NCBI GenBank assembly: GCA_051745085.1
Contig: JBNJDR010000001.1
Location: 1 to 64,000 of the forward strand
DNA: 64,000 nucleotides
Direction of reading: 5' to 3'
Source: Halonatronomonas sp051745085
Lineage (GTDB): Bacteria; Bacillota; Halanaerobiia; Halanaerobiales; Halarsenatibacteraceae
The notes under the pieces were generated by a model. It ran no database searches, was not told where the DNA came from, and saw nothing but the letters and a program-made list of their open reading frames with translations. Position 1 is the first letter of the stretch, and every line of letters begins with the position of its first letter. Shown one piece after another: positions 24,085-33,241 of the stretch. The position numbers and the translations under genes are program-made.

Positions 24085-24962
24085 TATAATAACCTATCTC
24101 CAGTAATGATCGAAAAACCATAAACTGAATGACCTACGTGGGCTCCCAGCACAGGGCTTATAATACTTTCCATAAATTTTGCTTCAACCTGCTCTTCCTT
24201 ACATAATTCTTGAAGAGAATCCCGTAATTGATCAGCTCGCTCTTTACTAAAACCATGAACGATACCGATCCAGACGGCTTTTTCGTTTTCTATTCGTTCT
24301 TTAACATAATCAACCATCTTTTGCTCTACCTTTTTCCGCCCCCTGGCCCGATCGAGAGGATTAACTACTCCTCTTGTTCCAACGACCTCAAGGAGAGGAT
24401 GGAAGTTTAAAATTGAGCCAACGAAAGATTGAGCTTTTCCAATTCGGCCACCCTTTTCTAAAAAATTAAGATCACTCACAGTAAATAACACAGACAGTTT
24501 TTCTTTACTCTCTTCAACTGCTTTTACTATTTCCTCAATCTCATAACCATCTTCAACCATCTGACAGGCCAGTCTAACCAGAGAACCCAGGCCGAGAGTA
24601 GTTGAATTAGAATCAATTATTTCAATGTTCAACTCAGTAAATTCTGAAGCACCCAGATGGGCTGATTTTATCGTTCCACTCAATTCACCAGAAATATGGA
24701 TGGAAATAATCTGATCATGTTTTTCTGCCATAGCCCTGTATTTTTCTATAAATGCGCCTGCAGAAGGTTGTGAAGTTGTGGGAATAGTATCTCCGTTCTT
24801 TATTTTTTTAAAAAATTCTTCTGAAGTAATATCTTCTCCATCGACAAATTGTTCATCCCCAAAGTGAACAGTGAGGGGAATGATATCTAAAAAGTCATAT
24901 TTATTAATAATTTCTTCAGGAAGATCATTCGTACTGTCAGTCAAGACACCAATTTTGCTCAT
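24084..24962 (-). CDS. fakB: Fatty-acid-binding DegV-family protein (FakB)
   Basis: DegV-fold protein that holds a fatty acid for phosphorylation by FakA. It starts MSKIGVLTDSTNDLP, and has the fatty-acid phosphate-contact segments TSQPSAGAF and HISGELSGT. GAGGTGG precedes ATG at 24962; the ORF extends to 24983 but that is unlikely. The product is 292 aa. It lies 21 bases after fakA, so the pair is complete. Which acyl chains it prefers cannot be read from the sequence. Confidence 0.9.
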   Translation of the reverse strand: MSKIGVLTDSTNDLPEEIINKYDFLDIIPLTVHFGDEQFVDGEDITSEEFFKKIKNGDTIPTTSQPSAGAFIEKYRAMAEKHDQIISIHISGELSGTIKSAHLGASEFTELNIEIIDSNSTTLGLGSLVRLACQMVEDGYEIEEIVKAVEESKEKLSVLFTVSDLNFLEKGGRIGKAQSFVGSILNFHPLLEVVGTRGVVNPLDRARGRKKVEQKMVDYVKERIENEKAVWIGIVHGFSKERADQLRDSLQELCKEEQVEAKFMESIISPVLGAHVGHSVYGFSIITGDRLL

Positions 24963-24983
24963 AGTTGCCACCTCATTCATCAA

Positions 24984-26708
24984 TTATTCTAAAGATATAA
25001 TATAGGGATATAACGGCTGCTCACCAGCATAAATTTCAACTTCATCTATTTCATCGAATCTATTCAATATTTTTTTTCTTAGATTTAGAGCTTCTTGTTC
25101 AGATATTTCTTCGCCGTAATAGATAGTTATTAACTCTTCATCTTCTAGTTCCTGGGCAAATAAATCAATTACTACCCGCATATAATCACTACCAGCAACT
25201 TTGATCTGGCCGTCGATTAAACCGATCACATCGCCTTCTTCTATCTCTAAGCCTTGAACTTTGGAATCTTTTACGGCTTTTGTTATTTGAGCTGTTCTAA
25301 CCATCTCCTGCTCTGTTTCCATTTTTTTGACCATATCCTGGAGGTCTTCCTCTTCACTATAATTCATCATGGCAGCAATAGCTTCTGTGAAAGAGGTTGT
25401 AGGAACAACTTCGATTACTTTCTCATCAGCTAACTCGCCTGCCTGCCGGGCTGCAGAAATAACATTTTTGTTATTAGGGAAGATAATTATCTCTTTAGCA
25501 GGCAAATCCTCGATGGCCTGAACAAAATCGTTAGTACTTGGGTTCATCGATTGTCCCCCAAAAATAACTTTGTCTACGCCTAATTCAGTTAAGATATTTT
25601 TAATTCCTTCTCCAGCAGCTACAGAAATAACAGCTCGTTTTTTTTGTTCTTTCCTGAGATTGGAAACGCTTTTAGACCCAGGCTGTTTACCATGGCCTTC
25701 AAAATCTTCTCCTCCAGAAACCTTTCCTAAATCTTCTTTTCGCAGCATTTCTGCCTGCTGAATTTTCATGTTTTCAATCTTAATATCATCTATAGTACCA
25801 ATTTTAAGGCCATATTCTAAAATTACTCCAGGATGGTTAGTATGAATATGGATCTTTATTATCTTATCAGAACCAACTACCATCATAGAGTCACCATAAT
25901 TATTTAATTCTTTTCTGATTCTATCTATTTCTCTTTGGCCATTATTATCATCTACAAAGATTAATAATTGTGTACAGAAAGTATATTTAATTTCCTGAAG
26001 TTTTTTCTCTTTATATTCTTCGGTTCCTTTAAATGCCCGATCTTTCCTGGTCGAAACAACAGCTTCTCCTTTTAAAGCCTGCAGCATACCATCAAGGATA
26101 AAAATATATCCCTGGCCTCCAGCATCTACCACCTCAGCTTCTTTTAAAACCGGCAGTTGTTCTGGAGTTTTATTCAAAGCTATAACAGCAGTATCGATCG
26201 CCTCTTCCATTACAGTTATGAGATCTGTTTTATCTTTTTTTAGTCCTGTTCTAGCCCCTTCTGCTGCTTTTCTGGAAACTGTTAAGATCGTACCCTCTAC
26301 TGGCTTTAAAACCCCTTTATAAGCTACTTTAGAAGCATTATCTAAAGCTTTAGCAAGATCCTTAGCTTCGATAAGCTTCTTTCCTTCAACTGCCTGGGCA
26401 AAGCCTCTTAAAAGCTGGGATAATATTACCCCGGAGTTACCCCGCGCCCCCATAAGAGCACCTCTAGACATTGACTCACAAATATCATCTATTCTATTAG
26501 AATTATTTTTATTTATTTCTTCCACAGCTTCCTGCATGGTTAAAAACATATTTGTACCAGTGTCACCATCAGGAACCGGGAAAACATTTAATGAATCTAC
26601 CAGGGATTTCTGCTCATTAAGTCTAGCCAGGCCAGACTGCATCATTTCTTTTAATTTATCTCCGTCAATAACATTAATCCCCTCAGATTGATTACTACCG
26701 GTCTTCAT
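24984..26708 (-). CDS. fakA: Fatty acid kinase ATP-binding subunit (FakA/YloV)
   Basis: Phosphorylates FakB-bound fatty acids to acyl-phosphate, which PlsX and PlsY pass into phospholipid. The N-terminal DhaL-like kinase domain carries the Mg-ATP motif VFPVPDGDTGTNM and SRGALMGARGNSGVILSQ. Middle and C-terminal FakA domains follow, for 574 aa in all. It overlaps the end of the Asp23-family gene by 14 bases and is followed by fakB, matching yloU-yloV order in Bacillus. Older annotation calls this a DAK2-domain protein. Confidence 0.92.
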   Translation of the reverse strand: MKTGSNQSEGINVIDGDKLKEMMQSGLARLNEQKSLVDSLNVFPVPDGDTGTNMFLTMQEAVEEINKNNSNRIDDICESMSRGALMGARGNSGVILSQLLRGFAQAVEGKKLIEAKDLAKALDNASKVAYKGVLKPVEGTILTVSRKAAEGARTGLKKDKTDLITVMEEAIDTAVIALNKTPEQLPVLKEAEVVDAGGQGYIFILDGMLQALKGEAVVSTRKDRAFKGTEEYKEKKLQEIKYTFCTQLLIFVDDNNGQREIDRIRKELNNYGDSMMVVGSDKIIKIHIHTNHPGVILEYGLKIGTIDDIKIENMKIQQAEMLRKEDLGKVSGGEDFEGHGKQPGSKSVSNLRKEQKKRAVISVAAGEGIKNILTELGVDKVIFGGQSMNPSTNDFVQAIEDLPAKEIIIFPNNKNVISAARQAGELADEKVIEVVPTTSFTEAIAAMMNYSEEEDLQDMVKKMETEQEMVRTAQITKAVKDSKVQGLEIEEGDVIGLIDGQIKVAGSDYMRVVIDLFAQELEDEELITIYYGEEISEQEALNLRKKILNRFDEIDEVEIYAGEQPLYPYIISLE

Positions 26709-27060
26709 CTTGAACCCTCACTCCCTGCACATTAATATCTACCCGCGAAACTTCAATGCCAAGTTTCTCGTTAACTACATAGTTAACCCTTTCCATAGCA
26801 TTAGCTGCTACTTGTTGTATATTTGTTCCAAACACAACGATTATATTTAATTCAATACTAACTACATCATCTTCAATATTAACTGTAATGCCTTTGGTTA
26901 AATTTTCCCAACCTAATAAATCAGCCAATCCATCCTGAACATTACGGGAAGACATCCCGATCAACCCATAACATTCCATGGCTGCCAGACCAGCAATTTT
27001 TGCAATTACTTCTTTATTAACTACTACTTTTCCATATTGAGTCTGCCATTCTTTTGACAT
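26695..27060 (-). CDS. Asp23/Gls24 (YloU) family protein
   Basis: Small envelope-stress-associated family of 121 aa, usually next to fakA in Firmicutes. Typical features are the start YGKVVVNKEVIAKIAGLAA, the ECYGLIGMSS segment and the conserved VNINVQGVRV-like C-terminus (here VDINVQGVRVQDEDR). It lacks a signal peptide or membrane segment. GAGGTG precedes the ATG. Members are thought to act near the membrane, but the exact biochemical role is unknown. It is the first gene of the asp23-fakA-fakB-recG-rsmD-coaD group. Confidence 0.92.
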   Translation of the reverse strand: MSKEWQTQYGKVVVNKEVIAKIAGLAAMECYGLIGMSSRNVQDGLADLLGWENLTKGITVNIEDDVVSIELNIIVVFGTNIQQVAANAMERVNYVVNEKLGIEVSRVDINVQGVRVQDEDR

Positions 27061-27153
27061 AATTTCACCTCGTTTATCATAACAAATATTTAATTTAATT
27101 CTACAACAATTCTCCTAAACATGCAAATTATTGGCTTATTCTAGTTATTACCC

Positions 27154-27183
27154 TTGCCAGCACGTCCCATGATGTGTTAAAAT
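27154..27183 (+). promoter_or_regulatory. Sigma-A promoter of rpmB
   Basis: TTGCCA (27154-27159), an 18-base spacer and TAAAAT (27178-27183). It lies just ahead of the leader palindrome, with the ATG about 60 bases downstream. Confidence 0.6.
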
Positions 27184-27197
27184 AAAAGCTAGAGATT

Positions 27198-27222
27198 AAA
27201 ATAAGTGTACACTTATTTTTTT
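27198..27222 (+). promoter_or_regulatory. Perfect palindrome plus T-run in the rpmB leader
   Basis: A perfect 22-bp palindrome (27198-27219), centre AAGTGTACACTT, leads directly into a run of T that ends at 27222. It lies between the rpmB promoter and its ribosome site (GGAGGTG). As RNA it resembles a small intrinsic terminator; as DNA it could be an operator. Autogenous or zinc-linked control of L28 would be one reading, not shown by the sequence. Confidence 0.5.
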
Positions 27223-27241
27223 AGAAACGGAGGTGTTTTAC

Positions 27242-27472
27242 ATGGCACAAGTCTGTGAAATATGTGGAAAAGGTAGTAACAACGCCAATAGAATCAGACG
27301 AAGAGGTAAGGCTAAAAAAGAGGGTGGTATCGGTCGTAATGTTACCAGTGTAAGCAAAAGAACTCAAAAGCCAAACCTACAAACAGTTAAAGCTATGGTT
27401 GATGGCAACAAAAAAAGAATTAAGGTATGTACAACCTGCATCAAGTCTGATAGAGTAACTAAAGCATACTAA
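27242..27472 (+). CDS. rpmB: 50S ribosomal protein L28
   Basis: Large-subunit protein of 76 aa. It begins MAQVCEICGKGSNNANRIRRRGKAKK and contains Cys-x2-Cys in CEICG and a second pair in CTTCIKS, so it is the zinc-ribbon form of L28. Start at 27242 follows GGAGGTG; an in-frame codon at 27233 lies on top of that site. It is a single-gene plus-strand unit with its own promoter, leader palindrome and terminator. Its place opposite the yloU-yloV genes is conserved with Bacillus. Confidence 0.97.
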   Translation: MAQVCEICGKGSNNANRIRRRGKAKKEGGIGRNVTSVSKRTQKPNLQTVKAMVDGNKKRIKVCTTCIKSDRVTKAY

Positions 27473-27490
27473 AAAAAGTATTAATTAGTT

Positions 27491-27520
27491 AGCGGAGGAG
27501 ATAATATCTCCTCCGCTTTT
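27491..27520 (+). terminator. Terminator after rpmB
   Basis: A 12-bp perfect stem, AGCGGAGGAGAT and ATCTCCTCCGCT, with a 3-base loop and TTTT at the end. The T-run is on the plus strand only, so it serves rpmB; it may weakly affect the convergent malic enzyme transcript. Confidence 0.85.
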
Positions 27521-27524
27521 ACAT

Positions 27525-28748
27525 TTAATATGTTGAATTTTTTAGTTCTTCATCTAATTGGTCTCTTGATTTTTTAATTCTAGCTACTCCCGTTTCCATA
27601 GCAGCTTCTGCCACAGCTAAAGCAACTGCTCCTGCTATTCCTTTGCTTAAAGGATCAGGAATAATCTTATCTGGAGCCGGTTCACCGACTAAACCAGATA
27701 TAGCTCTGGCAGCAGCCATCTTCATCTCATCATTTATATCCCTGGCTCTAACAATTAATGCACCTTTTAATACACCAGGAAAAGCAAGGACGTTATTAAT
27801 TTGATTAGGATAATCTGAACGTCCCGTAGCGATTATCCTGGCGCCTGCTTCCTGGGCTAACTCAGGATCTATCTCTGGGGTTGGATTAGCCAGAGCAAAT
27901 ATTATCGGATTTTCATTCATTAAGCTGACCATTTCTTTTGAAAGAACATTACCTACGGATAAGCCGATAAATATGTCGGCCTTATTGATGGCAGTAGGTA
28001 AACCCCCATCTAAATTCTCGTCATTAGTTAAATCCGCTAATTCTTTTTTTGCCTCATTTAAATCCTTTTTTCTCTCTTCGTTGATTATTCCCTGACGATC
28101 ACAAACCAATATATTCTTACCAGAAATACCAGCCTGTAATAATAATTTAACGGTGGCTGTGGCAGAAGCACCTGCCCCGTTAATCACGATGCGGCAGTCT
28201 CCCAATTGTTTATCGGTAAGCTTAATTGCATTTATCAAACCGGCTAGTATTACAATAGCGGTTCCATGTTGATCATCATGAAATATGGCCATCTCAGTTT
28301 CTTCTTTTAGTTTTTCCTCGATATAAAAACATTCGGGAGCGGCGATATCTTCTAGATTGATCCCGGCAAAAGTAGGTTCTAAGTTTTTTACTATGTTTAC
28401 AATTTCCTCAGGATCTTTTGTATCCAGGCAAAGAGGAAAGGCATTGATCCCAGCAAATTTTTTGAATAATACTGCTTTACCTTCCATGACCGGCATAGCT
28501 GCCTCAGGACCTATGTCGCCTAGACCCAATACTGCTGTACCTGAGGTAACGACAGCGATCATATTGCCCTTTGCAGTATACTTATATGAGTTTTCTTTAT
28601 CATCTGCAATGGCCCGACAGGGTTCAGCTACTCCTGGAGAATAAGCTAAACTCAAATCATCCAGGCTGTTTAATTCCACCTTGCTTTCAATAGAAATCTT
28701 CCCTTGTTTTTCTTCATGTAATTTTAACGCCTCTTCATAGACATCCAT
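27525..28748 (-). CDS. NAD(P)-dependent malic enzyme, short form
   Basis: Oxidative decarboxylation of malate to pyruvate. It is the short bacterial form of about 407 aa. Features include SLAYSPGVAEPCRAI with its catalytic Tyr, metal-binding acidic residues in NLEDIAAPECF and FHDDQHGTAIV, and the Rossmann motif INGAGASATATVKLLL. The start at 28748 is supported by GGGGGAATT; upstream in-frame ATGs lie within the fumarase gene. The absence of a fused Pta-like domain distinguishes it from the enteric MaeB. It follows the fumarase beta gene by 1 base, so fumarate, malate and pyruvate are linked by neighbouring genes. Confidence 0.94.
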   Translation of the reverse strand: MDVYEEALKLHEEKQGKISIESKVELNSLDDLSLAYSPGVAEPCRAIADDKENSYKYTAKGNMIAVVTSGTAVLGLGDIGPEAAMPVMEGKAVLFKKFAGINAFPLCLDTKDPEEIVNIVKNLEPTFAGINLEDIAAPECFYIEEKLKEETEMAIFHDDQHGTAIVILAGLINAIKLTDKQLGDCRIVINGAGASATATVKLLLQAGISGKNILVCDRQGIINEERKKDLNEAKKELADLTNDENLDGGLPTAINKADIFIGLSVGNVLSKEMVSLMNENPIIFALANPTPEIDPELAQEAGARIIATGRSDYPNQINNVLAFPGVLKGALIVRARDINDEMKMAAARAISGLVGEPAPDKIIPDPLSKGIAGAVALAVAEAAMETGVARIKKSRDQLDEELKNSTY

Positions 28749-28749
28749 A

Positions 28750-29310
28750 TTAATTCCCCCTATTTTGTTTAAGGTAATTTTTCCTACCTTCTTCATACAA
28801 ATCATTGCCGTAAATATCATTAGCAACAAACAATGGTAAATCTTCTACATATAACTTCCTCACAGCCTCTGTTCCTAATTCAGGATATGCAATTACTTCG
28901 GATTCTTTGATCTGTCTTGCTATTAAAGCTGCTGCACCTCCGACAGCAGCAAAATACAAAGCCTTATATTCAATTAAAGCTGCCTGAACTTCATCAGACC
29001 GCTTACCTTTGCCGATCATACCTTTAACCCCGGCTTCTAAGAGCGGTTTTACAAATGGATCCATTCTATAGCTAGTAGTAGGGCCTGCCGATCCAATTAC
29101 TTTGCCGGGTTTATTGGGCGCTGGACCTACATAATATATAACAGCACCTTCTGGATTAAAAGGTAGATCTTCTCCCCGGGATAAAACTTCCACCATCTTC
29201 TTATGAGCTTGATCCCTTGCAGTATAAATCGTACCGGTTAATAGGACCTGGTCTCCAGCCTTTAATTCAGAGATCATCTCCTCGGTTAAGGGTAAATTAA
29301 GCTGTTTCAT
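28750..29310 (-). CDS. Iron-sulfur fumarate hydratase, beta subunit
   Basis: C-terminal half of the class I (oxygen-sensitive [4Fe-4S]) fumarase, encoded separately from the alpha subunit. Typical segments are GDQVLLTGTIYTARDQAHK, IYYVGPAPNKPGKVIGSAGPTT in two parts, MDPFVKPLLEAG and MIGKGKRSDE. The start is taken as ATG at 29310, with AAGGGG upstream inside the alpha gene; the two genes overlap by 14 bases. Members of this family can also act on L-tartrate. Malic enzyme downstream makes fumarase the better call. Confidence 0.9.
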   Translation of the reverse strand: MKQLNLPLTEEMISELKAGDQVLLTGTIYTARDQAHKKMVEVLSRGEDLPFNPEGAVIYYVGPAPNKPGKVIGSAGPTTSYRMDPFVKPLLEAGVKGMIGKGKRSDEVQAALIEYKALYFAAVGGAAALIARQIKESEVIAYPELGTEAVRKLYVEDLPLFVANDIYGNDLYEEGRKNYLKQNRGN

Positions 29311-30163
29311 CTGCTTCAACCCCTTCAATAACTGTACTAATATGTCGAGCAGAATGGCAATTTAAGTTGACCGCTACCGGCATGCTGGCTATGTGACAGG
29401 GAAAGGTCTTAATATTTACTGCTAAAGCTGTAGTCCTACCGCCCAAACCCTGGGGACCAATTCCGGTTCGGTTTATTCGAGCGAGAATTTCATCTTCCAG
29501 TTCAGCAAGTTCAGGGTCTGGATTAATCTCTCTCAAATCAGTAAATAAGCTTTCTTTAGCTAAAAGAGCTGCTTTTTCAAAATTACCGCCTATCCCTACC
29601 CCAATAATTAAAGGAGGACAAGCATTAGCTCCGGCTTCTGTGACCACCTGAACTATATAATCGACTATTTCTCTCTTAGAAGCGGTAGGCTTTAACATGT
29701 TAATCTTACTCATATTTTCACTCCCGCCGCCTTTTGTTGCGATATCTAATCTAAGCTTATCTCCTTCTACTGGAATATAGTGAATTATAGCCGGTGTATT
29801 ATCTTCAGTATTTTTTCTCGAAAAAGGGTCATCAACTACAGATTTACGTAAAAATCCTTCCTGATAACCTTTTCTTACCCCCTGATTAATCGCTTCTTCC
29901 AGGTTTCCTTCAATAAATAGATCCTGCCCTACTCGGGCAAAAACAACGGTTATACCGGTATCCTGACACAGTGGAACATGCTCGGCAGCAGCTATATCTG
30001 CGTTTTTTAATATCTGCTGCAGTATTTTCCTGCCAACTTCTGTTTTTTCTTCTGCTTCCGCTTCTATTAAAGCAGATTTTACATCTTCAGGTAGATTATA
30101 ATTGGTCTCTTGAACTAAATCAGCAACCTGCTCAACGATGGTTGTTTGGGTAATTTTTTTCAT
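29297..30163 (-). CDS. Iron-sulfur fumarate hydratase, alpha subunit
   Basis: N-terminal half of the two-subunit class I fumarase, interconverting fumarate and malate. The cluster cysteines are visible in CQDTGITVVF, NACPPLIIGVGIGG and FPCHIAS. GGSENMSKINMLKPTA and GIGPQGLGGRTTALAV are typical substrate and cluster-loop segments. At 288 aa the length is normal. It lies 20 bases after thiN in an operon that begins with the FMN riboswitch, an unusual location for a central-metabolism gene. Confidence 0.92.
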   Translation of the reverse strand: MKKITQTTIVEQVADLVQETNYNLPEDVKSALIEAEAEEKTEVGRKILQQILKNADIAAAEHVPLCQDTGITVVFARVGQDLFIEGNLEEAINQGVRKGYQEGFLRKSVVDDPFSRKNTEDNTPAIIHYIPVEGDKLRLDIATKGGGSENMSKINMLKPTASKREIVDYIVQVVTEAGANACPPLIIGVGIGGNFEKAALLAKESLFTDLREINPDPELAELEDEILARINRTGIGPQGLGGRTTALAVNIKTFPCHIASMPVAVNLNCHSARHISTVIEGVEADETA

Positions 30164-30183
30164 TATTTCACCTGCAGTTTTAA

Positions 30184-30846
30184 TTACTTAATATTTCTTT
30201 GTAAGATATAGATCAATCTTCCTTGCGAAATAGTTATTTCAACTTCGTCTTCTTTAATCTGATTACTTATACCGCGGGTCATGCTCCTGTCTAAATCTAA
30301 ATTCTCAGTATCGTAGAGAGCTCCGGAGATAGTGAGGTTGGTGATCTTTTTATCAAGCGGGAGTAAGGACAACCCCCAACCTTGAAAACCAGAGATCTTC
30401 TTGTACTCATCTATCAAGCCTATCTCTATATCCTCTTCTTTTATTTTAGCCATAATTTGCTGTTCGAGGCTATATTCTAAAAGAAATATGTTGGCCAATT
30501 GTTGGTCCAGTCTCCCCCCTAACCCTGCCAGAATCACAACTTTACTATACCCTAGTTTTTTGCAATAATCAAGACATAATTCTGCATCGGTTTTATCTTT
30601 TTTGACAGGGTATTTTTCTAATTTTACTCCTCTTTTTTCCAGGCTGTCCAATAGATCAGGAGAGATAGAGTCAAAATCTCCGATTAGATAATGAGGGTCT
30701 TTCTCGATCTGCTCATATAATTTGATCCCACCATCAGCAGCGATCAGCAAACTACTTCTTTCCGCTATTTCCTCATAAAAACCAGGAGCGGAAAGTAAAC
30801 TGCCATTTAAGGCTATTACAGCCTGCTTGCTTTTCATATTTTCCAT
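30184..30846 (-). CDS. thiN: Thiamine pyrophosphokinase
   Basis: Transfers pyrophosphate from ATP to thiamine to give thiamine diphosphate. Family motifs are AADGGIKLY, LIGDFDSIS, KDKTDAELCLDYC and LGGRLDQQLANI, all acidic or glycine-rich active-site elements. The C-terminal thiamine-binding part includes GWGLSLLPLDKKITNLTISG. At 220 aa it is typical. It starts 2 bases after ribH ends. The product is the cofactor of the 2-oxoacid:ferredoxin oxidoreductase at the right end of the window. Confidence 0.94.
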   Translation of the reverse strand: MENMKSKQAVIALNGSLLSAPGFYEEIAERSSLLIAADGGIKLYEQIEKDPHYLIGDFDSISPDLLDSLEKRGVKLEKYPVKKDKTDAELCLDYCKKLGYSKVVILAGLGGRLDQQLANIFLLEYSLEQQIMAKIKEEDIEIGLIDEYKKISGFQGWGLSLLPLDKKITNLTISGALYDTENLDLDRSMTRGISNQIKEDEVEITISQGRLIYILQRNIK

Positions 30847-30848
30847 CT

Positions 30849-31313
30849 TTATATTTGCTTAAAGAGGCTGGCCATTTCTAACAATCCTACAGCTGAATCG
30901 AAGCCCTTATTTCCAGCTTTGGTTCCTGCTCTCTCTATTGCTTGTTCAATAGTGTCGGTGGTTATCACGCCGAACATTACCGGCTTTTCTGCGTCCAGAC
31001 CAACCGAAGCAATGCCTTTGGAAACTTCAGCAGATACATATTCAAAATGAGGAGTAGCTCCTCTGATAACTGCCCCTAAACAGATTATCCCGTCATACTT
31101 ATCGTTAGCGGCCATCTTTTTTGCTGCTAGAGGAATCTCAAAAGCTCCTGGAACCCAGGCAACTTCTATGTCATTTTCTTCTACCCCATGTCTAATCAGG
31201 GCATCTTTAGCTCCTGAGAGTAATTTACTGGAAATAAACTCATTGAACCTCGCTATAACTATCCCAACTTTTAAACCTCTGCCATCTAATTTACCTTCAT
31301 ATACTTTTGTCAT
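30849..31313 (-). CDS. ribH: 6,7-dimethyl-8-ribityllumazine synthase
   Basis: Condenses the pyrimidine intermediate with 3,4-dihydroxy-2-butanone 4-phosphate. It has the IVIARFNEFISSKL start region, WVPGAFEIPLAAKKMA, CLGAVIRGATPHFEYV with the catalytic His, and the FGVITTDTIEQAIERAG segment. The start at 31313 follows AGGAGG, giving 154 aa; an upstream in-frame codon at 31349 lies inside ribBA. It is part of the four-gene riboflavin set. Confidence 0.97.
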   Translation of the reverse strand: MTKVYEGKLDGRGLKVGIVIARFNEFISSKLLSGAKDALIRHGVEENDIEVAWVPGAFEIPLAAKKMAANDKYDGIICLGAVIRGATPHFEYVSAEVSKGIASVGLDAEKPVMFGVITTDTIEQAIERAGTKAGNKGFDSAVGLLEMASLFKQI

Positions 31314-31314
31314 A

Positions 31315-32541
31315 TTATTTTTCCTCCTCTTGTTTATCCTGGGCTGCACCTAAATGATGAAAAATGTGGCCCATCTTATCTTTTTTCACCTGGAGATAGT
31401 CCTTATTTTCTTTTTGCGGATCGATCTCTAAAGAAACTCTCTCAGTAATAGATAAGCCGTAGCCTTCTAAACCAACTAATTTTTTGGGATTATTAGTGAT
31501 TAATCGAATAGAATTAATCCCTAAATCAAGTAAGATTTGCGCTCCAATCCCATAATCGCGTAAATCGGCAGGAAAACCTAAAGCTAAATTTGCTTCTACT
31601 GTATCCATACCTTCATCCTGCAGATGATAAGCTTTAATCTTATTGGAAAGACCGATTCCTCTGCCTTCCTGCCGCATGTAGACCACCACACCCTGGCCTT
31701 CTTCAGCGATCATTTCAAGAGCTCTTGCTAACTGTTCTCCACAATCACAGCGTAAAGAGCCTAAGGCATCTCCAGTGAGGCATTCTGAGTGAACTCTAGT
31801 CAATACATCTTCCTGATCACTTAAATCTCCTTTGAATATAGCGACATGTTCTAAATTATCTACTTCTGTAGAATAAACTCTAATTTTGAAGTCACCATAT
31901 TTAGTGGGCAGTTCCGCTTCTGCTTCCATATTGATCAACTTATCCCGTTTCTTCTTGTATTTGATTAAATCTGCTATACAAATAAGTTTTAAATCATGTT
32001 CGGCTGCAAATTTTTCTAAATCATCTAACCTGGCCATAGTTCCATCATCTTTGATTATTTCACAAATAACTCCAGCAGGCTTCATACCAGCCAATTTGGC
32101 CAGATCTACTGCTGCCTCAGTATGACCAGCTCGCCTTAGTACCCCTCCGTTTTTTGCTTTTAACGGAAAGATATGTCCAGGTTTATTAAAATCTCCTGGT
32201 TTACTTTCTGGATTAGCGAGCTCCTGAATGGTTTTTGCTCTTTCTGCAGCGGAGATACCTGTAGTAGTGGATACATGATCAACCGAAATCGTAAAACTTG
32301 TCTGATGAGGATCAGTATTAATATTTGTCATCAAAGGTATTTCTAAGTCATTTAATCTTTGTTCTTCTAAGGGAACACAAACAAGGCCCCTGGCTTCTTT
32401 AATCATAAAATTAACTTTCTCTGTACTGGCCATTTCGGCGGCCATTACCAAATCCCCTTCATTTTCTCTATCTTCATCATCTACTACTATAACCATGTTA
32501 CCTTCTTCTATTTCTGCAATTGCTTCTTCAATTCTATCCAT
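31315..32541 (-). CDS. ribBA: Bifunctional DHBP synthase / GTP cyclohydrolase II
   Basis: Supplies both riboflavin precursors. The N-terminal half (about 1-200) is 3,4-dihydroxy-2-butanone 4-phosphate synthase, with VDDEDRENEGDLVMAAE and RAGHTEAAVDLAKLAG. The C-terminal half is GTP cyclohydrolase II, with zinc ligands in CLTGDALGSLRCDCG and catalytic residues in RQEGRGIGL. At 408 aa it has the usual fused length and both active sites look complete. Confidence 0.97.
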   Translation of the reverse strand: MDRIEEAIAEIEEGNMVIVVDDEDRENEGDLVMAAEMASTEKVNFMIKEARGLVCVPLEEQRLNDLEIPLMTNINTDPHQTSFTISVDHVSTTTGISAAERAKTIQELANPESKPGDFNKPGHIFPLKAKNGGVLRRAGHTEAAVDLAKLAGMKPAGVICEIIKDDGTMARLDDLEKFAAEHDLKLICIADLIKYKKKRDKLINMEAEAELPTKYGDFKIRVYSTEVDNLEHVAIFKGDLSDQEDVLTRVHSECLTGDALGSLRCDCGEQLARALEMIAEEGQGVVVYMRQEGRGIGLSNKIKAYHLQDEGMDTVEANLALGFPADLRDYGIGAQILLDLGINSIRLITNNPKKLVGLEGYGLSITERVSLEIDPQKENKDYLQVKKDKMGHIFHHLGAAQDKQEEEK

Positions 32542-32561
32542 TATTATCCTCCCTAAAATAT

Positions 32562-33230
32562 TTAAATATCATACCCAAATTGTTGTAACCTTTCTTTGGT
32601 CAAACCACTTTGTGTTTTACTTTCTGATTTATCCTGTTTCAAGTATTGTTCAGTCGTATTCACTATATATTTTCCCAATACATCTGTTTCAATGTTTATG
32701 GTATCACCTGGTTTAGCTTCATGAAAAGTAGTTTCTGACCAACTTTCTGGTATCAAAGAAACCTGAAACGATTCAGAAGATACATCTACTATGGTTAAAC
32801 TCACCCCATTGACTGAAATCGAACCTTTTTTGACAATATATTTACTCAATTCCTGCGGATGACTAATAGAAAGCACCCGAGCATTATCTTCAGGGGTGAT
32901 TTTAAGCAAATTCCCGGTGGCGTCTATATGTCCAGTAACTATATGGCCATCCAATAGATCTTTAACTCCTAAAGAAGGCTCCAGATTAACTTTACTGCCG
33001 GGTTTTAGATCACCCAGATTACTTTTTCTCAAGGTCTCAGGCATAACATCTGCTTTAAAGCCAGAATCCTTTAAAGCGACAACCGTCAGACAAACACCGT
33101 TAACGGCAATACTATCACCTTTGCCTGCATTTTCTGTAACTTTATGAGCAGAAATATCTAATTGATAATTTCGTCCACTCTTATTTACTGCCCTTAAAAC
33201 ACCAATTTCTCTAATTATGCCAGTAAACAT
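32562..33230 (-). CDS. ribE: Riboflavin synthase alpha subunit
   Basis: Dismutates two lumazine molecules into riboflavin. It has the two repeated beta-barrel domains: MFTGIIREIG with IAVNGVCLTVV in the first, and GHIVTGHIDATG with ISVNGVSLTIVDV in the second. A short charged tail (about 20 residues) extends beyond the usual end. It is 222 aa and lies 11 bases after ribD. Confidence 0.97.
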   Translation of the reverse strand: MFTGIIREIGVLRAVNKSGRNYQLDISAHKVTENAGKGDSIAVNGVCLTVVALKDSGFKADVMPETLRKSNLGDLKPGSKVNLEPSLGVKDLLDGHIVTGHIDATGNLLKITPEDNARVLSISHPQELSKYIVKKGSISVNGVSLTIVDVSSESFQVSLIPESWSETTFHEAKPGDTINIETDVLGKYIVNTTEQYLKQDKSESKTQSGLTKERLQQFGYDI

Positions 33231-33241
33231 TAATTCACCTC

